The notes beneath the pieces were generated by a model. That model was not told where the DNA came from. It did no database searches and worked only from the letters and a program-made list of their open reading frames with translations. Shown in pieces: positions 26,190 through 34,307 of a stretch of 56,031 nt of DNA. The translations under genes were made by a program, and so were the position numbers. The DNA comes from an uncultured Alphaproteobacteria bacterium (GTDB taxonomy: Bacteria; Pseudomonadota; Alphaproteobacteria; RF32; CAG-239): NCBI GenBank assembly GCA_902464275.1, contig CABQIK010000011.1, positions 1 to 56,031 of the forward strand. Reading direction: 5' to 3'. Numbering within the stretch: the stretch's first letter is position 1; each line of letters begins with the position of its first letter.

Positions 26190-26993
26190 ATGACTCAACA
26201 ATTTGATTGCAACATAGTTGCCGATAACAACACCGATTTTATAATTGCCGACCAGATTGCGAACGGCAAAATTCCGATTTTGCTACAAGGCGCGCAAGAT
26301 TCTATGGTCGGCGATTATAATTTTGATGTTGATACCTTATGCCGGCAAGATTCCGCTTTCAGAGTTGGCTTAAAGCAGCTGATTAAAAGCATTTCAGCCA
26401 ACCATAAAGACGGCAAACCGCTTAATGAAAGTTTGGCTTTGTTGCAAAATTTTATGGAGCAAAAATTGCCGTTATGCTCATCTGAAAAAGCCGATTTACG
26501 CACCGCTTGTATGTTTGACAGCGAACCTTTTTCATATTTGGTTGCCAACAAGCTGTCAATGTGTTCAGAGCGCGCCGCCCTTGCGCAATATGTGTTGCAA
26601 AATTGCGGCATAAAATCATATCACGTCAACAGTATGGCGCAAATTCAAAACGTTACTGACAAGCCGGCGCATCACGCTTATGTTATGATTAATGACAATA
26701 ACAAAATTTTGGTTTATGACCCCGCCAATCCGCGCCATAATGACCAACCGCGCATACTTAACACCAATATGGACAGCGCAATTTTTGCAGATTTTATTGA
26801 CGCGGTTAATTACAATGCCCAAAGTAATGATAATCAAAGTAAAAAGCGCGTGGGTTTTCGGTGTGTTGATGAGCAAAGCGGCAAAAATTTTGCATATCAC
26901 AGCCTATGCGGCAAAAAAGGCGAAAATATTACTCCGAGCAAGCTTAAAGCCGCCCGCGTGCTAAAAGTAAACGGTGATTCTTATGATAAATAA
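26190..26993 (+). CDS. Transglutaminase-like cysteine protein
   Basis: A 267-residue soluble protein with a plausible papain-like transglutaminase triad: Cys125 in SMCSERAALAQYVL, His162 in HHAYVMI and Asp177 in LVYDPANP. The spacing Cys-37-His-15-Asp is typical of the transglutaminase-like fold, whose members are proteases, amidases or crosslinkers. The flanking parts are unrecognised. There is no signal peptide, so it acts in the cytoplasm or is exported by a signal-less route. A GAGGGT ribosome binding site precedes the ATG. It stands alone. Confidence 0.65.
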   Translation: MTQQFDCNIVADNNTDFIIADQIANGKIPILLQGAQDSMVGDYNFDVDTLCRQDSAFRVGLKQLIKSISANHKDGKPLNESLALLQNFMEQKLPLCSSEKADLRTACMFDSEPFSYLVANKLSMCSERAALAQYVLQNCGIKSYHVNSMAQIQNVTDKPAHHAYVMINDNNKILVYDPANPRHNDQPRILNTNMDSAIFADFIDAVNYNAQSNDNQSKKRVGFRCVDEQSGKNFAYHSLCGKKGENITPSKLKAARVLKVNGDSYDK

Positions 26994-27051
26994 TGTTTTA
27001 GATTTGGTAATTAAAGCAACACATTGATTGCGTTGTTAATTTGGCAAAAGA

Positions 27052-27098
27052 CCACCCCGTCGGCGTTCCGCCGCCACCCCTCCTCAGGAGTGGAATTA
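27052..27098. repeat. GC-rich palindromic (REP-like) repeat upstream of pilin cassette 2
   Basis: CCACCCCGTCGGCG, then a short hairpin, then CCACCCCTCC, then GGAGTGGAATT: two small hairpins in tandem. The same framework (CCACCCCG, CACCCCTCC, GAGGGGAATT) recurs at 33433-33473, also just upstream of a pilin cassette. It looks like a dispersed intergenic palindrome. Confidence 0.6.
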
Positions 27099-27193
27099 TA
27101 CAACTTATGCACAGCGCAGACTCGTAAATATTGCAAAAAAAAAACGCGGAGTAAAATCTTCTTAAATGCAATAATTTGAGGAGATTTTAGCTC
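27099..27193 (+). promoter_or_regulatory. Pilin-cassette 5' element, copy 2
   Basis: The same block as 2085-2172: TACAACTTATGCACAGCGC, DnaA-box-like TTATGCACA at 27105-27113, a ten-A tract, CGCGGAGTAAAATC, and a TTTGAGGAGATTTT ribosome binding site. It starts directly after the REP-like repeat. Confidence 0.8.
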
Positions 27194-27832
27194 ATGAATA
27201 CACAATTTGGACGTTCTATGGTGGAGATGCTTGGCGTTCTTGCCATTATCGGGGTTTTGTCGGTCGGGGCGATTGCCGGTTACTCCAAAGCAATGATGAA
27301 ATACAAGCTTAACAAACACGCTGAGCAAATCAACACCGTAATTAATGCCGCGGCGCGTAACATACACAGCTTTGATAATATTCAAACCACTAACAACAGC
27401 ACCACTCCTGTTACCAAATATTTTATCAAAATGGGAGAAATTCCGGTTGAAATGTATTCTCCGTATGAAAATATTCTCAATGATATTTTCAAAACCGAAA
27501 TTTATATTGCCATTAACCAAACGGAAACCGGCTCCAAAAACATGGCAATCTTTTTTATGCTTGACCGGCTTAAAATTCAAAGCAACGATAATTTAGAAAT
27601 TTGCAAAAACATTGTGCTTACAGCCAAAGAAAACCGCGACAGTATAACATACGTTGAAGTTGTCGGCGATTATAACTCAGACAACGCCGGCTTTTATACC
27701 ATTTGGGGTGACCAAAGGTGCACCGCCTCGCGCATATGCCTTAAAAACATGAGTATGGACAATATTTATGCCATGTGCACTAAGCTTATCGGCAAACAAA
27801 ACACTCATCTTAAAATTATTTGGGATATTTAA
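27194..27832 (+). CDS. Pilin-like protein, cassette copy 2
   Basis: A 212-residue protein. The short prepilin-type leader MNTQFG ends at Gly6, followed by Arg-Ser-Met-Val-Glu (Glu +5) and the invariant hydrophobic helix through KYKLNK. The C-terminal domain is closest to copy 1 (KMGEIPVEM, CKNIVLTAKEN, GKQNTHLKI) and has paired Cys residues (RCTASRICLKN). Compared with copy 1, parts of the helix region are almost identical in DNA (around TCGGTCGGGGCGATTGCC), while other parts differ mostly at silent positions. It is a single gene; its stop is four bases from the convergent TIM-barrel gene. Surface or pseudopilus location is inferred. Confidence 0.82.
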   Translation: MNTQFGRSMVEMLGVLAIIGVLSVGAIAGYSKAMMKYKLNKHAEQINTVINAAARNIHSFDNIQTTNNSTTPVTKYFIKMGEIPVEMYSPYENILNDIFKTEIYIAINQTETGSKNMAIFFMLDRLKIQSNDNLEICKNIVLTAKENRDSITYVEVVGDYNSDNAGFYTIWGDQRCTASRICLKNMSMDNIYAMCTKLIGKQNTHLKIIWDI

Positions 27833-27835
27833 GCT

Positions 27836-28615
27836 TTAGCCGAGTTTGCGGATATATTCATAATCTTTTGCCCACGGCGAAATATCCTGCGGGCAAGTCA
27901 TTCCTGTTTCCATAGTGATATAGGCATCATCGGCGGTATAATTTTTTAGCCATAAGCCAAGCGGAAATTTCCCCTCGCCGTAATGAAAATGATTATCTTC
28001 CTCGTCATCGGTAAAGCCGTCGCACAAATGATAAACCGTAGGATTTAAGGCATAAAATCCGGCAAGCAGATTTTCAGGTTTGCAGCGCATGGCAAAAGCC
28101 GCGCATACCGCATGCGAAAAATCAAAGCAAAAACCGCAGCCGGTTTGCTCCATAATCATTTTAATTTCAGCAGGGGTGGTTCCGTGCAAAATTACGCCGT
28201 CGGAATGGAGCGGCAGATTTTCAACCACAATCCGCTTATCATTAAAAAGCTTAAACTGCCGAATGGTTTCTTGAATATGCTCTTTAGCCTCACCGCAACC
28301 GGCATGAAGCACCATAGTTTTAGCGTGCATAATATCGGCGGCATACTGCACCGGCTCTAACAGTTTGCGGTTAGAACTTTCAAGCGCGGGGTTACCGGCA
28401 TCAAAGCCTAACAAATGGTGCGGAGCATGCAAACGCACTTCAATTCCGGCAAACATTTTTGCCAACGTATCAAGCTCGGCAAAAGAGGAATCTTTAATCA
28501 TCAACTCAATAAACATATCGGTTGAATGCTTTTTAACCAGCGCGACCCCCTGCTCTAATAAAGCCGGATTGGTATTTAAGTTGGTACTAAACAGTTTAAG
28601 CCCGAATTTACGCAT
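27836..28615 (-). CDS. Sugar-phosphate isomerase/AP-endonuclease-2-like TIM-barrel protein
   Basis: A 259-residue protein of the xylose-isomerase-like TIM-barrel superfamily. Candidate metal ligands are visible in strand order: RLHAPHH, VLHAGCG, VVENLP (Glu), FCFDFSHA (Asp/His), HLCDG and METG (Glu). Members include sugar isomerases/epimerases and endonuclease IV. The protein is shorter than endonuclease IV and lacks its full nine-ligand set, so a sugar or inositol-type substrate is more likely. AAAGGAG precedes the ATG. It has no operon partner. Confidence 0.75.
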   Translation of the reverse strand: MRKFGLKLFSTNLNTNPALLEQGVALVKKHSTDMFIELMIKDSSFAELDTLAKMFAGIEVRLHAPHHLLGFDAGNPALESSNRKLLEPVQYAADIMHAKTMVLHAGCGEAKEHIQETIRQFKLFNDKRIVVENLPLHSDGVILHGTTPAEIKMIMEQTGCGFCFDFSHAVCAAFAMRCKPENLLAGFYALNPTVYHLCDGFTDDEEDNHFHYGEGKFPLGLWLKNYTADDAYITMETGMTCPQDISPWAKDYEYIRKLG

Positions 28616-28687
28616 TTTGTTTCTCCTTTAATTTGAGGATATAAAGCAGTTTTAACACAATCGCAAGCATTAGTTTTTAAAAAGCAA

Positions 28688-28711
28688 AAGGTGCAGATTG
28701 CTCTGCACCTT
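28688..28711. terminator. Hairpin terminator of the lipoprotein gene
   Basis: AAGGTGCAG (28688-28696) pairs with CTGCACCTT (28703-28711). T-rich sequence follows on the minus strand. Confidence 0.65.
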
Positions 28712-28733
28712 CAAAAAAACGATTAAGCCGAAA

Positions 28734-29219
28734 CTACCGGTAAGCTATAACTCCGGTGTAGGAGTTCGGTGTAATCTTTTTGGCATTGTTCCGCGGGTCG
28801 CCATAGAATATGAACTCGTGGAACTTGCCTTGTTTGGTCTGCCCCTGCATCCATACCGTACTGCCGTCATTCAGAACGCGCCATTTGCCGGCCTCATTCT
28901 TCCATAATCCGAACTCTTGCGGCACCGTGTAGGTAAAGGTATCGCCGTTGGTGTAGGAGAACGTGATAACAATCGGCTGATAAACCTTTTTGTTGTCATA
29001 GTTCACGGTAACCGATTTGGCGGCGGTGCTCATCGGCGCGGCAACATAGTGGTACGTCTTGGCGGTTTTGAGGTCAACAACGGCAGTTTTGTGCTGCGGC
29101 TGATAAACCTCAGGCTTTGGAGCTTCCGGTATAGGAGCTTCTTCCTTCTTCTGTTTGCAAGCTGATACTATCAGGGCAAACATCGCGACAAGCGCGAAAA
29201 TTTTAATAAAACGTTTCAT
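28734..29219 (-). CDS. Small lipoprotein of unknown function
   Basis: A 161-residue protein with a lipoprotein signal peptide: basic start MKRFIK, hydrophobic core and lipobox VSAC (Cys21). A Pro/Glu-rich linker of about 20 residues leads to a beta-rich domain ending near the C-terminus. Membrane anchoring through diacylglyceryl-Cys is expected. The start at 29219 gives the normal signal length; the longer frame adds a non-signal extension. Function unknown. Confidence 0.7.
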   Translation of the reverse strand: MKRFIKIFALVAMFALIVSACKQKKEEAPIPEAPKPEVYQPQHKTAVVDLKTAKTYHYVAAPMSTAAKSVTVNYDNKKVYQPIVITFSYTNGDTFTYTVPQEFGLWKNEAGKWRVLNDGSTVWMQGQTKQGKFHEFIFYGDPRNNAKKITPNSYTGVIAYR

Positions 29220-29316
29220 AACTGAAATAGTTTTAAGATTAAATAAAAAAATAAAACACAATAGGGATTTTGACAGCTTTACTTATAGCAAAGCCGTTTC
29301 CTTTTGTCAAACTATT

Positions 29317-30390
29317 TTATTTATTAAGTATAGGCGCGACAATGCGCTCATCAATCCCTAATTCAGTATGGTAAAGCAACATCACGCCGATAACAACCGC
29401 CAACACGGCAAATGCCACCGCCACGCTGACAAATTTGGGCGAGGATTGCGGTAATTCGGCTTTAATGCCTTGACTATGGGCATATCCGGTATAAATGCGG
29501 CAGGCTGAAATGATATAAAGCGGCCTAAAAATCAGCATAATTATCAGCAGAGCCATAATCATCGGCACCCCGCAGTAAAAATAAAATGTATACATATCAT
29601 ATTCTGACTGCATGGCGTTGAAAATATATCGGCCGATGAAAAATAAACTGACATAACTGCCGATGCCGACAATCCAACAAATTAAAGTATAGGCTAAACG
29701 TAATTTTATGAGCGGCATAAAACGGTCAACCAACAGCCGCACAGAATCTCTGCCGGCTTCAGCTGCTCCGCGGCCGAACAACAAGGCCGGAATAAAGCCT
29801 AAAGAGGCGGCTTTCCACGCGTTATACACAATTTCATTGCGCAATTTGGTGGAAAGCGGAGTTCTGTCGTTCTTTTTGGGCAAACGTTCCATAATGCGCA
29901 AAACCGTCCACCAACCGTCAATCCAACTGAATACCCATATCGGCCAGGCTTTCGGCAGCGCCACTTTTAAACATTCGGCAACCGTTGATTCTTTGCCCTC
30001 TGAACGCAAAATGTATGAGGCGCTCATACAGGCGGTAAGCAACCCGAGTGGCAATGATACCAAACCAACGCAGGAAAACGACCATAACCACAGCAAAATA
30101 TTAACAAAAGTACCTTCTTTATTTTCTTGAGTCGCTTGCCAAACCTCATCAGGAATCCAACTTAAAGCCTGCACCCAAATATAATAGCCAAGCACAATAC
30201 AAACGAGTTGCAAAACCGCGAACATAATGTTTTCTTTTTCAGTCAGAATAAAATAAAGCGAATTTGCCGCTTGTTTTCCAAAACTGCCCATTGATGTAAG
30301 CATTGAAGGTTTTTCTTGTTCACCGATTTGTTCATACGCATCGTGTTTTAATTTATTTAGGCTGTTTTTGATTGTGCTGTAACTATCCAT
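29317..30390 (-). CDS. Polytopic membrane protein of unknown function
   Basis: A 357-residue protein with about six hydrophobic segments (around residues 55-75, 97-122, 145-165 (weak), 225-250, 268-292 and 325-345). A cytoplasmic-looking N-terminus starts MDSYSTIKNS. I do not recognise the family. AAGGAC precedes the ATG at 30390. The frame stays open for another 400 bases but that part is antisense to the clpB promoter and start, so it is not used. It is divergently transcribed from clpB. Confidence 0.65.
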   Translation of the reverse strand: MDSYSTIKNSLNKLKHDAYEQIGEQEKPSMLTSMGSFGKQAANSLYFILTEKENIMFAVLQLVCIVLGYYIWVQALSWIPDEVWQATQENKEGTFVNILLWLWSFSCVGLVSLPLGLLTACMSASYILRSEGKESTVAECLKVALPKAWPIWVFSWIDGWWTVLRIMERLPKKNDRTPLSTKLRNEIVYNAWKAASLGFIPALLFGRGAAEAGRDSVRLLVDRFMPLIKLRLAYTLICWIVGIGSYVSLFFIGRYIFNAMQSEYDMYTFYFYCGVPMIMALLIIMLIFRPLYIISACRIYTGYAHSQGIKAELPQSSPKFVSVAVAFAVLAVVIGVMLLYHTELGIDERIVAPILNK

Positions 30391-30489
30391 AATTTTAGTC
30401 CTTAGTATTAAACAATAAAGCAGTTTACGAATATACTTTCCGTAAATCAAGCGCTTTATGCAGGTATAAACATTTTTTTGAATCTTCTC

Positions 30490-30518
30490 CTTGCGGAAAA
30501 AACAACTGATTCCTATAT
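30490..30518 (+). promoter_or_regulatory. Heat-shock (sigma-32) promoter of clpB
   Basis: CTTG at 30490-30493, 18-base spacer, CCTATAT at 30512-30518. This agrees with the alphaproteobacterial sigma-32 pattern CTTG-N17/18-CYTATnT and lies 23 bases upstream of the clpB ATG. Confidence 0.7.
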
Positions 30519-30541
30519 AAAAAGCAGAAAGGAATAAAACT

Positions 30542-33046
30542 ATGGATATGGAAAAATTAACCGACAGAAGCCGCGGATTTATTGAGGCGGCGCAATCGCT
30601 GGCCGCCCGTAAATCAAACCAGTTTTTGATGCCGGAGCATTTACTTAAAGTTATGCTTGACGACAAAGAAGGTTTGGCTTCGTCACTTATTGCGCAAACC
30701 GGCGCTGATGCCGAATGTGTGCGCGAGGCTGTAAATGCCGATGTTGATAAATTGCCGCAAGTTGAGGGTAATTCCGTACAAATTTCAGGATCGCAAAGCT
30801 TTTTCAAAATTTTGGATTTGGCAGAACAGAATGCTCAAAAAGCAGGTGATTCGTATGTTACGGTTGAGCGTATTTTGCAAGCTTTACTCGCGGCAAAATC
30901 GTACGGGGTTGATTTGCAAAAGCTGAATCAGGTAATTAATAATATGCGTCAGGGGCGTACTGCGCAAAGCGCCAGCGCGGAAGATACGATGGACGCGCTT
31001 AAAAAATATGCCACCGATTATACCGAGCGCGCTTTGCAAGGTAAGTTAGATCCGGTTATCGGTCGTGATGAAGAAATTCGCCACACCATTCAGGTGCTGT
31101 CAAGGCGTACTAAAAACAATCCGGTGTTAATCGGTGAGCCGGGGGTCGGTAAAACCGCCATTGTTGAAGGATTGGCGTTGCGTATTGTTAACGGCGATGT
31201 GCCGGAAAGCTTGAAACACAAGCGCTTAATGGCGTTGGATATGGGCGCGTTAATTGCGGGTGCCAAATATCGCGGCGAATTTGAAGAGCGTTTGAAAGCG
31301 GTTCTGCAAGAGGTCAGCGCCGCCAACGGGCAGGTCATTTTGTTTATTGATGAAATGCACACCGTTGTGGGCGCCGGCGCAACTTCAGGCTCAATGGACG
31401 CTTCAAACCTGTTAAAACCGGCGTTGGCACGAGGCGAGTTACACTGCATCGGCGCTACAACATTAAAAGAGTATCAAAAATACATTGAAAAAGATCAGGC
31501 TTTTGCCCGTCGTTTTCAACCGGTATTTGTTAATGAACCGCAAGTGGAAGATACTATTTCTATTTTGCGGGGCATTAAAGAAAAATATGAATTGCATCAC
31601 GGAGTTCGTATTTCCGATGCAGCATTGGTTGCCGCCGCGGTAATGTCTAATCGTTATATTACCGACCGGTTTTTGCCGGATAAAGCGATTGACCTTGTTG
31701 ATGAAGCAGCAAGCCGCTTGCGTATGGCTATTGATTCAAAGCCGGAACATCTTGATGAAATTGATCGTCATTTGATTCAGCTCAAAATTGAACGCGAAGC
31801 CTTGCGTAAAGAAACCGATGTTGCCTCAAAAGAGCGTTTGGCTAAAATTGAAACCGAAATTACGGCGCTTGAAAAAGAATCCGCCGATGAAAACGCTAAA
31901 TGGAACGCCAGCAAAAGCAGCGTACAGGAGGCCGGCAAATTGCGCGAGTCTTTGGATAAGGCGCGGATTGAAGTTGATAAAGCTTTGCGTGACGGACAGT
32001 ATGAAAAAGCCGGTGAATTGCAGTACAAAGAAATTCCGGAACTGGAAAAACGCCTCAATGAAATTAACGCGCATGCGCAAACACACACCGCGGTTGAAAC
32101 GGTTACGCCGGATGTTATTGCGGAAGTTGTTTCAAAATGGACCGGTATTCCGGTTGACAAACTGATGAGCAATGAAAAAGAAAAACTTTTAGATATGGAA
32201 AAAGTAATTGCTCGCAGAGTGGTTGGTCAAGATGAGGCTATTACCGCCGTTGCCAATGCGGTGCGTCGTTCGCGTTCCGGCTTAAACGATCCTAACCGTC
32301 CGATTGGTTCCTTTATGTTTTTGGGTCCGACCGGCGTTGGTAAAACCGAACTTGCCAAAGCTCTGGCGGAGTTTTTGTTTGACGAAGAAAGCGCTTATTT
32401 GCGTATTGATATGTCGGAATATATGGAAAAGCATGCCGTTGCCCGTTTAATCGGCGCGCCTCCGGGATATGTCGGATATGATGAAGGCGGTGTTTTAACC
32501 GAGGCAGTACGCCGCAGACCTTATCAGGTAATTTTGTTTGATGAGGTTGAAAAGGCTCACCCCGATGTGTTTAACATTTTGTTGCAAGTGCTTGATGACG
32601 GGCGTTTGACTGACGGACAAGGTCGCACGGTTGACTTTAAGAACACGTTTTTGATTATGACTTCTAACCTTGGAAGCGCTGAAAAAAGCAAAGATGCGCG
32701 CGAGATGTTGAAAGGCTTCTTCCGTCCGGAATTTATTAACCGTCTTGATGAAATTATTGTTTTTCATCCGTTAAGCAAAGACAATATTCGTCAGATTGTT
32801 GAAATTCAGCTCAAACATCTGCAAGAACGTTTGGCAGATAGGCATATTGAGCTGAAACTTGATGATAAAGCCAAAGATTGGCTTGCCGATAACGGATATG
32901 ACGAAGAATTCGGCGCTCGTCCGCTGAAGCGTTTAATTCAGCAAGATGTTGAGAACCCGCTCGCGATTAAGCTCTTAAACGGTGATATTAAAGATGACTC
33001 AGTTGTTAATATTTCCGCCGACAAAAACGGCTTAATCATCGGATAA
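30542..33046 (+). CDS. clpB: ClpB disaggregase
   Basis: An 834-residue Hsp100 AAA+ ATPase that, with DnaK, extracts polypeptides from aggregates. The N-domain holds two Clp repeats (residues 1-145). The first nucleotide-binding domain has Walker A GEPGVGKT at about 198 and Walker B LFIDEMH. The coiled-coil middle domain follows (about 400-520). The second nucleotide-binding domain has GPTGVGKT at about 598 and ILFDEVEKAHPDV, with the C-terminal FGARPLKR motif. It is slightly shorter than the E. coli protein. AAAGGA precedes the ATG; an alternative ATG is two codons in. A sigma-32-type promoter lies directly upstream and a hairpin follows the stop. Confidence 0.97.
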   Translation: MDMEKLTDRSRGFIEAAQSLAARKSNQFLMPEHLLKVMLDDKEGLASSLIAQTGADAECVREAVNADVDKLPQVEGNSVQISGSQSFFKILDLAEQNAQKAGDSYVTVERILQALLAAKSYGVDLQKLNQVINNMRQGRTAQSASAEDTMDALKKYATDYTERALQGKLDPVIGRDEEIRHTIQVLSRRTKNNPVLIGEPGVGKTAIVEGLALRIVNGDVPESLKHKRLMALDMGALIAGAKYRGEFEERLKAVLQEVSAANGQVILFIDEMHTVVGAGATSGSMDASNLLKPALARGELHCIGATTLKEYQKYIEKDQAFARRFQPVFVNEPQVEDTISILRGIKEKYELHHGVRISDAALVAAAVMSNRYITDRFLPDKAIDLVDEAASRLRMAIDSKPEHLDEIDRHLIQLKIEREALRKETDVASKERLAKIETEITALEKESADENAKWNASKSSVQEAGKLRESLDKARIEVDKALRDGQYEKAGELQYKEIPELEKRLNEINAHAQTHTAVETVTPDVIAEVVSKWTGIPVDKLMSNEKEKLLDMEKVIARRVVGQDEAITAVANAVRRSRSGLNDPNRPIGSFMFLGPTGVGKTELAKALAEFLFDEESAYLRIDMSEYMEKHAVARLIGAPPGYVGYDEGGVLTEAVRRRPYQVILFDEVEKAHPDVFNILLQVLDDGRLTDGQGRTVDFKNTFLIMTSNLGSAEKSKDAREMLKGFFRPEFINRLDEIIVFHPLSKDNIRQIVEIQLKHLQERLADRHIELKLDDKAKDWLADNGYDEEFGARPLKRLIQQDVENPLAIKLLNGDIKDDSVVNISADKNGLIIG

Positions 33047-33064
33047 GGCGTCATTCTTTAAGAT

Positions 33065-33097
33065 AAGCGTCTGAATATTACATTCAGGCGCTTATTT
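33065..33097 (+). terminator. clpB terminator
   Basis: AAGCGTCTGAA (33065-33075) pairs with TTCAGGCGCTT (33083-33093) with one G-T wobble; ATTTAAT follows. Confidence 0.6.
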
Positions 33098-33107
33098 AAT
33101 GCTCTGA

Positions 33108-33332
33108 CTTATACTAAGCTTTATGAGCGAAGCTGTCGCCTTATTGGAAAAAGCGTTGTTTGCCAGAAAAATCAGACGTATTGAAATTGAGTGTGTAACA
33201 TCTAACCAACCCTCAATAAATGTTGCCATCAGAAACGGATATGTAAAGGAATGTCTTAAAAAAGAATATTTTTATCTTAACGGCATATATGAAGACGCTT
33301 TTATGTTTGTTAAAATGAATCCTAAAAGATAA
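33108..33332 (+). pseudogene. C-terminal remnant of a GNAT acetyltransferase
   Basis: About 70 residues matching the second half of RimJ/RimL-type GNAT domains: EAVALLEKALFARKIRRIEI, then a Val/Asn stretch with NQPSINVAIRNGYVKE, the acetyl-CoA/C-terminal region. The first half (substrate side and most of the CoA site) is missing. The frame is closed by a stop just upstream of 33108, and there is no ribosome binding site or promoter after the clpB terminator. It is therefore almost certainly a broken gene. Confidence 0.65.
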
Positions 33333-33432
33333 TCCCTGCCAAAAAATTAAAACACAAGGCAGGAAATCATACATGCTTTACGGTTTTTTAATATAAAACA
33401 AATACTTAACACGTTGATAAATAGTAATATAA

Positions 33433-33473
33433 CCACCCCGCCTTCGGCACCCCTCCATAGAGGGGAATTTTAA
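33433..33473. repeat. REP-like palindromic repeat upstream of pilin cassette 3
   Basis: CCACCCCGCCTTCGGCACCC then CTCCATAGAGGGGAATTTT: the same framework as 27052-27098. A second partial copy of the end (AAGGGGAATTTTAAA) lies at about 33493-33507. The remainder of the stretch between 33333 and 33520 is AT-rich and shows nothing else. Confidence 0.6.
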
Positions 33474-33520
33474 AAGGCCGGCATACTCCATCAAGGGGAA
33501 TTTTAAATTGCGGATTTAAA

Positions 33521-33614
33521 TACAACTTATGCACAGCGCGGACTCGTAAATATTGCAAAAAAAAAACGCGAGCTAAAATCTTCTTAAATTTAACAATTTG
33601 AGGAGATTTTTATT
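33521..33614 (+). promoter_or_regulatory. Pilin-cassette 5' element, copy 3
   Basis: TACAACTTATGCACAGCGC, DnaA-box-like TTATGCACA at 33527-33535, ATATTGC plus ten A, CGCGAGCTAAAATC, TTGAGGAGATTTTT. It is nearly identical to copy 4 at 40621. Confidence 0.82.
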
Positions 33615-34238
33615 ATGAAATCAGAAAATGGTCGTTCTATGGTGGAAATGTTAGGCGTACTCGCGATTGTTGGGGTTTTATCCGTTGGGGCAATTGCCGG
33701 CTATTCTAAAGCTATGATGAAGTATAAGCTCAACAAACAGACAGAGCAAATCAGTTGGCTGTTTAATGTGATATACCGCTACAAATCAGCCTTTGGGGCA
33801 AACCCGCAATTTATGGACTTAATGCCGACTTTAATAAAACTCGGAGAAATTCCGCAAGAGATGATTAAAGACAATTCAGACTTTTTGTATGATAGATTCG
33901 GTGCTAAAATTTCAATTCGTACCAACGGTTGTCAGAATAATATGTGCAATCAAGTCGCACTTTCTTATCAAATATCATCATCTGAAAATTTTGCAGTCTG
34001 CCAAAATCTTTTAACCATTGCTAAAGAATTTCACAATGACTTATTCAGTACCGGCGTTTACAAATATTCCGATGATACAGATAGTTATGGCACAAGTTAC
34101 TATGGCGACAAATATTTCTTGCAATATAATGGCGCTAGTATCGGAAACATAACGCAAGAACAAATTTATAATCAGTGTAAACATTGCGATAAAAATGCCG
34201 CAAACTGCAGTCTTTATTTTCTGTTTAATATTGAATAA
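33615..34238 (+). CDS. Pilin-like protein, cassette copy 3
   Basis: A 207-residue protein. Leader MKSENG, then Arg-Ser-Met-Val-Glu with Glu +5 and the shared helix (one Ile to Val change at LAIVGV). After LNKQTEQ the sequence is unlike copies 1 and 2 except for a few anchors: KLGEIPQEM, a C-x-NLLTIAKE motif, YGDKYF, and Cys residues near the C-terminus (CKHCDKNAANC). It ends just before a terminator and is convergent with recA. A prepilin-like, envelope-inserted or secreted protein is inferred. Confidence 0.82.
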   Translation: MKSENGRSMVEMLGVLAIVGVLSVGAIAGYSKAMMKYKLNKQTEQISWLFNVIYRYKSAFGANPQFMDLMPTLIKLGEIPQEMIKDNSDFLYDRFGAKISIRTNGCQNNMCNQVALSYQISSSENFAVCQNLLTIAKEFHNDLFSTGVYKYSDDTDSYGTSYYGDKYFLQYNGASIGNITQEQIYNQCKHCDKNAANCSLYFLFNIE

Positions 34239-34256
34239 TTTACTATAATAAAGCAA

Positions 34257-34290
34257 AACCCCGTCAGAAAATAATCCAGACGGGGTTGGT
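34257..34290. terminator. Bidirectional terminator between pilin cassette 3 and recA
   Basis: AACCCCGTC (34257-34265) pairs with GACGGGGTT (34279-34287); GGTTTT follows on the plus strand and TTTTGC on the minus strand. Confidence 0.75.
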
Positions 34291-34307
34291 TTTATAAACA
34301 AGATTAA

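Noticed and set aside
27010..27041. Terminator of the transglutaminase-like gene
   Set aside because: The inverted repeat is interrupted and has no clear T-run; not strong enough to list.
30391..30807. N-terminal extension of the membrane-protein frame upstream of 30390
   Set aside because: It is antisense to the clpB promoter and first codons and has no ribosome binding site; the ATG at 30390 has AAGGAC.
33123..33332. A complete small GNAT gene
   Set aside because: It lacks the first half of the domain, a promoter and a ribosome binding site; a remnant is more likely.
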